NCBI GenBank assembly: GCA_013397075.1
Contig: VWZS01009593.1
Span: 34,795 to 98,794 of the forward strand
DNA: 64,000 nucleotides
Reading direction: 5' to 3'
Source of the DNA: Rhabdornis inornatus
Taxonomy: Eukaryota > Chordata > Aves > Passeriformes > Rhabdornithidae
Under the pieces are notes generated by a model that was not told the DNA's origin, did no database searches, and saw only the letters and a list, made by a program, of their open reading frames with translations. Below are positions 1 through 64,000 of the stretch, piece by piece (the stretch's first letter is position 1; each line of letters begins with the position of its first letter). The translations under genes and the position numbers were made by a program.

Positions 1-716
1 CTGCACTACATGTTATTGTAGGGGTGGGCTGGGATATGAACAGATCGAGAGCAGCCCCGCTGAGGACTTGGGGATGCTGGTGGATAAGGCTGGACATGAG
101 ACAGCAATGTGCACTTGCACCCCAAAAGGCCACTTGTATCCAGGAATGCATCAAAAGCAGTAGAGTGAAGCAGGTCAAGGGAAGTGATTCCATCCCTCTA
201 CTCTGTTCTAGTGAAACCTCACCCAGAGTCCTGTGTTCCACTTTTTTCAGCACAATAAAACCATGGACTTGTTGGAGGAAATTGAGAGAAGGGCCACCAA
301 AATCTTCTGAGGGATTCTTCTGTGAGGAAAGGCTGAGAGAACTGTGTTTGTTAAGCCTGGGAGAAAGAAGGCTTCATTCTAACCTAATTGTGGCCTTCCA
401 GTAACTGAAGGGAGCCTACAGGAGACATGGAGAGGAACTGTTTACAGACACATATAGTGATAGGACAGGGGGAATAGATTCAAACGAGAGTAGGTTTAGA
501 CTAGATACTAGGAGGAAGTTCTTTGTTGTAAGGGTCGTGAGAGACTAGGACAAGTTTCCCAGAGAAGCTGTTGATGCCTCATACCTGGCTTTGTTCAAGG
601 CTGGATGGGGCTCTAAAAAACCTGGTCTAGTGGAAAGTGTCCCTATCCATGGAGGGGAGCTGAAACTAGATTATCTTGAAGGTCCCTTTCAACCCAAACC
701 ATTCCATGATTTTACG
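1..716 (+). mobile_element. CR1 LINE, 3' part
   Basis: The sequence follows the CR1 3' region: a degenerate reverse-transcriptase C-terminus, then the typical untranslated end. The element finishes with GGTCCCTTTCAACCCAAACC and ATTCCATGATTT (about 683-716), the CR1 terminal motif and degenerate octamer tail. It is truncated at its 5' side, by the window edge or by the usual 5' truncation. Many stops show that it is dead. Confidence 0.85.
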
Positions 717-976
717 GTTTCACAAGAAACACAACCTTTATGTATGTAAGTACCAAAGCAGCATCATAAATAAAACAGTTGCCCAAGGGATGAAAATTTT
801 TAAGAAGTGCTGCCATGCTGTTCAAGATTATATCTAAACGAAAAAAAATTCAAGTAATATGCAAGAACAATACATTATATTAATTAATTATATAGGATAT
901 GTATAGTAATTATTAAACAAATAAATGTAATTTTAAAAAGTTTTGTGGTCTACTTTGCAATATTCTTTTGTCAGAG

Positions 977-989
977 GCACCAGGTGGCG
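977..989 (+). promoter_or_regulatory. CTCF-like motif
   Basis: GCACCAGGTGGCG matches 12 of 13 positions of the CTCF core consensus CCASYAGRKGGCR, with a mismatch only at the first base. Its GC content stands out from the AT-rich surroundings. Binding is inferred, not shown. Confidence 0.45.
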
Positions 990-3900
990 CTACAATACAG
1001 TATTCTATGCTCAAAAAATTCCCAGTGCTGAGATGTTCAGATTTCTGCTAATTTTTATTCTACAGCTCATGTAGAAGCATTACTACTCTGCCAAGAGTGT
1101 TTGCATGCAATAAAAATTAAAGTGTTTTATCATGTCTGTTCAATATCTGCCTTTTCTATAGTGTCAGTTACAGCTTGGAGATTCCCAAAACCAACATCAT
1201 AATTAATTTTTTTTCTTTTTTCTTCTTTTTGCTAAACCCCTAAGAATGTATAATTCTTATTCTCTAACAGGAGAAATACCAATCTGAGAAGTAAATGTAT
1301 AAATATCAACCTGCATCCATTTATAAAGTACTCTAGATAAGTTTTTTCACCGAATAAGATGATAATAATAATAATGTAAAATAATTATCAAAATAATAAG
1401 TTATTATCTTACTTATTTCTTGCATCCCTTCTAGGAATATAAGATACTTATAACTCTCATTAGTTACCCCACAATCAATTTTTTTCTTAGATTTCAGTTC
1501 ACCAAAGAACTTGAAGATACTCAAATAAATTTCTCCATCCCCAGCAATTTGTGCCAAAGAATTGAGAAGCCATGACCAGGTCTTAGCCTTTCTTTATCTT
1601 TGTATGGTACAACCACAGATTTATATCCGTAGCAGATAAAAAAGAGTCTAGTATATGCAGAATGAGCTATTTCCCACTAATGTGATGTGGTACATGGTGC
1701 TGGAACAACAGCAAAGCCCTTGACAAATGCAGACAACAGGATGCTGTGAAGAAGACTACAGTGTGACTATGATAAAAGATGCAACACAGTCTTAGCACTG
1801 GAGATCCTGCTGCTGTTAAAATCTTAAAGACATACAGGCCTGGACAGAATCTGGTTTCAGAGGTAAAAAAGAAGAACTATCTAACATAGGTGCAATGTAC
1901 CTTATAGTATAGGTTAAAATATAGTGTGTATAATAATGAGCTGTGATGTGAGAGGTGTAAAAGTGTGTTAGAAACATTACAAATAACCCCAGATTAAACA
2001 GAAATGACAGAGACTAAATAACAAAAAAGAAAAAGAAAAATCATATTCGTGCCAGTGAAGCACTCCAGAATGTGACACACACTGACACCAGAGACTTCAG
2101 GACAATGAGAAGCAGGAAAATAGATGGTGTCTGATAAGGCTTAAATTACATTTTCATTGATGCAATGGTGGTGCCAACTGTGCTAATGGAGACAACTATA
2201 TTGTGGGAGTAGAGCACTTCTCTTGGAACTTCATCCTACAATTCAATCAACACTGAAATTTTTATAAGCATTACATTCACAGAAGGAGATTATTTGCAGG
2301 GCTGCTCAACATCTGCAGATCAAGTTTCATATAGAATTTCATAAAATAGAACCCAAGAGCTAGCAGAGGGCTACCACTACTGCATTGTGTCTATTTTCCT
2401 TTTTAAATTAAGACTGCTCTTTGGCTCAATTTAGGCCTCAATAAAAGGGAAGATAGCTGAATTTCTACAAAACGTGAAAAAGTATGAGAAGTAATAAATT
2501 GTATATACATGACTGACTGGTCTAAGCAGTTCTAAACTGTTTCTTCAATTCAGTAGTAACTTGCGTTTCAATAGCTTATGGTGAAAGTGCTATAACCACT
2601 CTTCTATGTTTCTAGCAATATAGCTGAAGAAGTATTTCAAACCCTAGTTTCTTTCCAAGGAATGATTTATTTTCAAGATTACAGATGAAGTCAGTATTCT
2701 CTATATTCTAAAGTTATTTTGTTTCCATTGTAACATACTGCTAAGGTAGATCTGTCAAATAAAAATTGCTCGGATGAATGGTAAACATCCTAGAAGTATG
2801 TATTCATAACAATTAAAGCAGATGATACTACTCATTTCCATGTCATGCCAGATATCCAAGTAGCACTAAACTGGTATTTTGATGTTATTTGAACGCGTAA
2901 GAAACGGATCTGCTTCTGCATGAAGAATTTAATAGCGAACAATAAAGTCCATGCAAAATTCTGCTGCCTCTTTTTCTCCAAAGCTCTTATTTAATAGCTG
3001 AAACATCGTTCAAATGTGATGTGGTGATATTTGTGACTTTTGTTAGTGTAGGTTCCAGGAGGTCAGGTTTAGATACGCCTTTCAGTCAAGCCTAGAATTA
3101 TCTTGTGTTTGCCTGAACTTTCAGTGCAATCAATGAGATAGGAAAACAGATAATCAAGAATAGGGGAAAAAAAAGGAACAAAACAATGATGTTATGGAAG
3201 CTTGTAACCTGACATCAGTATTGTGAAAAGCAAGTGTCAGTCAGTGATTTTTGTTAGATAAAAGAGGGGGTAGTGCCATTTGATGAAAAGTACTTAAAAC
3301 AGGATTCTACATATGAAGACATGAATTTTAAGTGTAAGGCTACAGTTTGGTACTTTTTTATGAGACAGAGAAATAAATTTAAACCTTGACAATTAAGTCA
3401 ATTAAGTTACTCTATTAATATTTGTCTAAATATGAAGTATTTAAGAGACTTAAAAGAAAACAAACAAAATCCCGATCCAAACAAAACAAAAAAAGCCCAC
3501 ATCTGAATTTTGGAACAATTTAGAATGATTCTTTACCTTCCTGCTATGGACAGAAGCAAAAATCACTATTATCCCATTCACACGGGAAGTTAATTATAGT
3601 ATAATATACATTAATTTACAATATTTTTGTGGTTTTAAAGGAGTCATAATATTATACAACATATGATAATGCAATATTTCTTTCTGGATTCTACAAACAA
3701 TTACTTGTCTAGAACCAATCATTTTCACAACTGTTTCCACACAACCACGAGCTCATCTCAGCTCCATCTGTATGACTGATACGTCTACCCTGTTATGTCT
3801 TAACTAAGCAATCATACTCAGAGTAACAAAAAGTTGCACAGTTAGTTACTGCATAAAATCAAATTCACTGTGTGAACATGAGAAAAATTGCTGGCTGAGT

Positions 3901-4914
3901 AGGGAGTCTATAGCACATACATCTTAAATACTGGGCCCTAACCCTATAACTATTTATAAATTTAATTTATTTTTTTTTTTAGAGTTTACACGGTTGTTAA
4001 CTCTGACAGCATGTACACTTATTTTACAAATGATTTGTCAATTGACATTTTGCTTGATATTTTTGCAGTTTCATGCTAGCTGTAACTGATACTTTACTCA
4101 CAACTACAGTACAAATGAGAAACTGAATTAGCTCCTTCAATGAAAGCTCATTTATATGTGAGAGAAACTGTGATAATAAAATCATAGAAAATGCTTAATA
4201 AATTATTTATTTGATACATAGTTGAATAAAGAGTTGTCCTCTAGCATAATGTTGTATTATAACCAAATGAAGTTAGCCTAAGGTCTGCCCCTGCTTATCC
4301 TATCTTGGCACAAAGCATCACTTTCATTCCCTAGAGAAAATGTAGGCAATTTTATTATCACTTGCATATGATTGTGATCTAGCACAATCTCAGAACTCAG
4401 ATATTGCTAAAAACCAAGCCCGAGTAGTACTGCTTAAAGGCCACCAAAAGGATAAACCAAAGAAATTTTTGGCCATGAAACTTTAAAAAGTCTTTAGCTA
4501 CAATTTGCCTTGAAAAACTAATTTCATTTTATAAATTTGTTCAAATTCCACTCAGCCCTTTCTTGCATTTCCAGCAAATTGTCGTTTTTATTCTTCTGTT
4601 ACTAGACAGAGACCTCATACAACTGTGGAGCTGCTAGGTACTCTTCTGGTCTTTCCTCTTCATGTGCCTAGAGCTTTCAGCCCTGACATCAAACACAGAT
4701 GTCACATGATAGATTAGGCTCTCTGTTCACAAGATTCCTAGCAAATTATAAGGTACATTTTTGCATCTCTAAACCATTCACACATGAAAACATCACACTG
4801 ACATCAGTGTTTTGTGTGAATCAGAAAATCAGCAGTTCAAAATAATTTTCAGTTTCACAATTCTTTTTCCAACAGAAACATATGCAAGCACTATTGAGCA
4901 CAACACAGCCTTGT

Positions 4915-5460
4915 ACAAAATGTGGCCAACAGTCTTCTGGGAGGCATCAGGCAGAGCCTGAAAACAGATCAAGGGAAGTGTTTCTTCCCCTCTGCTAGCC
5001 CCAGTGAGTCATAAGTGAGTGTTGGGTCCAGTGCCGGGCTGACCAGTGCAAGAGAGATAAGGTCAATACTACATTGAGTCCAGTGATGTGCCACAAAATT
5101 GATTAAGGGACTATAGCATCTGAAATACAAGGAGTAGTTGAAAGACCTGGGGTTATCCAGCCTGCAAAAAAACACCCTGGGAGCAGGACAAGCAACAGAA
5201 GTAGATTTTTCTTCAGCGGTGCCCAGAGACACAAGAAGAAGAAATAGGTATAAATTGAAACATAAGAAATACTCTTTAAAACTAAGAAAAAAGTTCATTT
5301 TCACTGTATGGGTGATCAACTTGCAACAGGATGCCCAGAAGCATTGATGAGTCTCCATCCCTGCAAATATTTAAAACCACCTGGAGACTGCCCTCATAAA
5401 CCTGTTCTAGCTGACACTGTTTTAAGAAGGGGAAGTGGACTAGAAATTCTAACAGATCTG
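4915..5460 (+). mobile_element. CR1 LINE fragment, degenerate
   Basis: Plus-oriented remnant with several CR1 3'-half landmarks in the right order: a block resembling GAAAGACCTGGGGTTATCCAGCC at its core (5139-5162), the stretch around 5220-5260 and the ATCCCTGCAAATATTTAAAACC block (5356-5378). The terminal octamers are not clear. It is older and more diverged than the copy at 38905-40020. Confidence 0.65.
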
Positions 5461-5862
5461 TGACTCTCTAATTCATTTGTGGTTCCAAACAGATTTTCTC
5501 TGAGGAAAAAGTCCTGTTTTTAGAGTATGTCTACACTAGCAGTTTGGCTCAAAATATACACATTTTTTAGGGGAAAAAGCCTTTTTAATAAATTGTAGGG
5601 AGCACTTATATACTGCGGGAGATACTGAAAGCCTTCAAGGTGATATCAAGCAGAACTTGATCACAAGCTTTTCATGAAGTGCATTGCTGATAGGGACACA
5701 GGATTAATGTAATCCAACAGCTAGAAAATAAGGAAACACAGCAACACAGCAGCAAACAACTTGTACAGAAGCAGTCTCTGAGCCTCTAACCAGATGTTTC
5801 TAGACTGTGAGGTAGTATAAGATATTTAAATGTGCAAGCTAATTTAAAAAAGTATACTCTAC

Positions 5863-60492
<54,630 letters not shown>

Positions 60493-63400
60493 CTGTGAAA
60501 CAGAAAAATTGGCAAAAAAATCTAAAGCCCATTATTTCTATTTCATGTGATTGACAAGATTTTCCTGAGTTTGGAAGAACTGCATTACTCCTTCTACTCC
60601 CTTAAATTGAACAACATGGTGATTTAAAATGTGATGAAGGGATTTAATTTTGAATTTATCTGGATTCACTAGGCCTACAGGAATAATAATCTCATTAAAT
60701 ATAAATAGTTGACATTATCATGTTATTAGAAGATTTTTTTCAAAAAATGTGTTTGCTTCATGATATATGAACAAATGCCTTCAGTATATTCAGAACCTCA
60801 CACTGCTAAACACGGGCTTTGAATATTTTTATACTGACAACTAACTCCTACGTGAAAATGAGTTAGTCCTGAGTTACAGAAGAAAAAATAATATGATCTT
60901 AGTTTTCCCAAGAACACTGGAAATAATATTGTCACATTAATTACAAAAATCAGGTCTTATGTTGAAATTTCAAGTTATTGGACTATGAAGAGAAATAAAG
61001 AACACAGAAAAGTAGAGAAAGGGAGAGAAAATAAGTATCTTCATAAAAAAACTTTGAAAGAATCACACAATATTTGGGTTGGATATGACCTTTGAAGATC
61101 ATGTAGTCCAACCCTCTACAAACGCATCCAAACTGAACTTGAAAAACTGTATGTGCCCATATATTTTAAAAAATATTTGTATCTCAGTTGCAAATTAGCA
61201 TCCAGTTGCTAAACTTCAAAAGTTGTTTCTTATGTCCTGTGTTTGTTTCAATTACTCAAGAAGAGATTGAACACAGCAACTCCACCCCACTTAACAAAAC
61301 TCATATGGCTGGAATCTTGCTGTCAAACTACACTGCTGAGCCAGTTGTGACACATCTCTCAAGAAAAAGAACAAAGTAATCCTCTCAGCTTTATATGTAC
61401 ATACAGACATATATTTATATAAAAATGTGTGGCAGGAAGAGCCTAACAGTAATCTGGCTGCACTAATTTATTTGCAGCTGGTTTTGCCTTGCAAACTGAC
61501 CTTAATTTCAGGATTTTCAGCTAAACATCCCTTAGGAATTTATTATAGAGAAATTAAAGACTTGTTTCTGTTAAACAGATTCCCCTGGGAATTAGGTAGC
61601 TAAGTTTTATGTGAATCAGAGAAAATGTATCTGAGATATAGTTGAGTCACCATTAAAGAATTTTCTCGCAGTCCCCTTATTATGATGCAAAATAGAGTTT
61701 GAATCTTCTTACTCTGAAATTTTAATTTAATCCTAAAAGTAGAAGCTAATTTTAAGGAAAATTAAGAGCAAACTTACAGGCTTTGTTTGGACTCTAGTTA
61801 AACTAAACAAGATGATGGAAATTGGCTAAACTTGTGGAATTTAGTGACTATCTTCACACCTGAAGGAAATCTGCAAGAATTTTAGGAAATGCCCATCCAA
61901 CTGAAACACACCAGAGAAAAAAAAGAGTAAAAAAAAAGTGTTGTCATTTTAAATAGTACTAAATATTATGTAAACTAACCTGTAATAATTAAAATTACCA
62001 AATATATATTAAGTATAGTTTGTGTCAATTCTTTTTTTTTTTTTAGGAATTCCTCATTTGTCTAGGATATCTTTACTGCGATGCATTAGATTCAAGACTA
62101 ATATATTGTTAATTAAATTCTGCTCAGCAGCATTCTTCAGATTTACTTATGGGTTAATTTTGAATGTAGGTATCAATTTATTTCAAGCCAAAATTTAAAG
62201 AAAAATTCAATCAAATGTCACTTTACACTGGCTAAAGCATATAACATATGCATAGGTTAAAGCATCAGGAATTAACAGTATTAAGTTCAAAAACAAATGT
62301 ATGCTTTACCCAGTGAAAAGAATTGGTAAACTAGAACCAATATGAACCAACAGAAGAACTGAGACTTCTCCTTGAAAGTGGCTCTTATATGGTGTGTTAT
62401 ACTCTGCATAATGAAGTATGGTAGCTTATCCATAGGCCAATACCATATCGCAAAATCATGAAACAGACAAATTTTTTGGCATATATTTTTGCTTCCTTTA
62501 GATTCCACAAAGCTCTTTATTCATCTCTCATTATTGAAATTTAACTTATATACTGTGATTTTTAAACCTAGACATTATATAAATAAATACAAAAAAAAAT
62601 ATGCTGCTGTTTATACTTGATTGCCAGTTGGACTGGTCATTTTTATCACAATTTGAGAAATTCCTTTGCAATTTTCTTTTTAATTTTCTGACTCTAACTC
62701 TGAAGATCAGGTTAATTTCATTCTGCTTTAAACAGAAATTATAAGATCATTGATTTAATATTTACCATTGGAACCAAAGTTTAGCATTCATATCTGACAG
62801 ATAGAAGATTAACTATGGTTAACAGAAGTCATCATTCCTGAGTTTTTGTCTTGGGTCTAGCACTGAATACAAATATGCCTTCAGCAACACACACTGAGAG
62901 AATGCCTCAGGATCAGCACATAAGTCTCTATTTTCCCTATCTAATGTTACATCTTTTTTACATTTAAAGCAATGCCTGGAGGTTACTATGGTTTTCCACC
63001 TATTAAATGCAATACATCTGCCAAGTTAGGATTTAAATTAAAATTGGGCTGTTGGAAGCTATTTCGAGACACATTTGTATCTAACTAAATGCCTGAATTT
63101 TCAAAAAATTATCAGTGTAAAAGTTTTTATGAAGCTCACATTTCAATTTCACTTTGCATTTTTAAGAACTAGACTCAATGCTCTGAGTGATTTTGACTCC
63201 TGCATAATTTTGTCCATAAAATCAGGGGGAAACAGCTTTCCAGGAATGGAGGAAAAGCGTGTATTTGTACAAGAAATCTTTTTAACTCTTGGCTGAAAGC
63301 TTAGATGAATATTATAGCAATAATAAATTCCTAAAAATTATTATACTGATGTTTAATTTCTTAACGTGTATATTGTGCACCATTTTATAACTTTTGAAAT

Positions 63401-64000
63401 TTCTAAGAAACAGTAAAATATTAAAGTTTTACTTGGAAATGTAGCAATCCCAATTAATTTTCTATTGCCAAATAAATCTTTCATCATGAGTGCTTTGTAG
63501 ATATGCTAACGAATTAAAATTACTGGAGAAGGACACACCAAAACATCACGTTGGTAGAAAAAACAGATGGTGGTATTTTTCATATAATACAAATGTAAAT
63601 CAAACACACTCATTATGACTGATTTGGGAAAGGATTTTAATTCTGCTGTAGATGTTACAATACTAAGCTCAGGAACAGATGGAAACAAAGGAATATCACA
63701 GAAACTAGGAGAATTCAAAATGGCTTGTGTTTACATAACTTATACTTTTACGAGGCTATGGTGTTTTGGTTTGGTCTTTTTTTTCTTGAAAAGGCTTCAT
63801 CATACATGTTTATAACTGTAGGTCCTTATTTAACCTTCCAGATATAAATGGAAGAATTAGTAGGAAAACAAACTCATGCCCATCGCTGGAACTTCAAAGA
63901 GATTCTATTTTTTTAATGATGCATGTGCAAGGCCTATCTTCATTTGTTCCCTAATCAGTTTGGTATGAAAGAAAAATCTCACTTTTTATTTTTTTTTTTT
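60493..64000 (-). other. CSMD1: CSMD1 intron (partial, upstream of CUB14)
   Basis: Intronic, at least 3508 bases. It contains one short CR1 3' tail near 61057-61130, T runs (62031-62044 and the right edge) and otherwise unique AT-rich sequence. I see no exon, RNA gene or long meaningful open frame on either strand. Confidence 0.8.
61057..61130 (-). mobile_element. CR1 LINE 3' tail remnant
   Basis: The plus strand reads AGAATCACACAATATTTGGG, then TTGGATATGACCTTTGAAGA and CATGTAGTCCAACCCTCTAC, the reverse complement of the CR1 terminus. It is about 75 bases, minus-oriented. Confidence 0.82.

Larger units (their letters stand above)
1..5862 (-). other. CSMD1: CSMD1 intron (partial, downstream of the first sushi 27 exon)
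   Basis: At least 5862 bases. It holds two plus-oriented CR1 fragments (1-716 and 4915-5460), a CTCF-like motif at 977-989 and otherwise unique AT-rich sequence. I searched for the remainder of sushi 27 and did not find it, so that exon lies outside the window. Confidence 0.78.

Noticed and set aside
24..404. A 126-residue plus-strand open frame at the left edge
   Set aside because: It overlaps a CR1 3' region but is not in the frame of a recognisable RT product, and the copy is degenerate.

Overview
The window looks like avian nuclear DNA (a bird, perhaps a passerine). It is AT-rich and intron-dominated, with several copies of the CR1 LINE family typical of birds and other sauropsids, and one solo LTR of the kind common in bird ERVL-type elements. 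There are no operons, no RNA genes that I can recognise and no prokaryotic signals.

One gene occupies the whole window: the minus-strand 3' part of CSMD1 (CUB and Sushi multiple domains 1), read from high to low coordinates. Sixteen coding exons can be placed to the base by GT donors, AG acceptors and reading-frame continuity. In transcript order they are CUB domain 14 (two exons, 60304-60492 and 59783-59929), then one exon per sushi/CCP domain for sushi 14 to 26 (57050-57238 down to 6183-6356), then the first part of sushi 27 (5863-5936). Together they give 2750 coding bases, about 916 residues, all extracellular. Earlier CUB/sushi modules lie beyond position 64000. The rest of sushi 27, sushi 28, the membrane-proximal stalk, the transmembrane helix and the cytoplasmic tail lie beyond position 1. 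Sushi numbering assumes the usual CSMD1 layout of 14 CUB and 28 sushi domains.

The introns range from 246 bases to 12.7 kb. They hold CR1 fragments (1-716, 4915-5460, 8320-11215, 25146-25505, 26680-27290, 32515-33022, 33411-33488, 38905-40020 with a duplicate at 40273-41312, 53503-54420, 56300-56477, 61057-61130), a solo LTR inserted inside a CR1 (9569-10028, with 5-base target duplications), microsatellites and A-rich tracts.

Two places look like assembly artefacts rather than biology: a 1.29 kb near-perfect tandem copy separated by a single N (38981-41563), and a patchwork A-X-B / A'-B' duplication punctuated by two single Ns (17739-19476). A fourth single N is at 55589. I found no novel system. 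The most useful observations are the artefactual duplications, the nested LTR/CR1 insertion, the run of phase-symmetric exons and a pair of convergent CTCF-like motifs at 977 and 21260.
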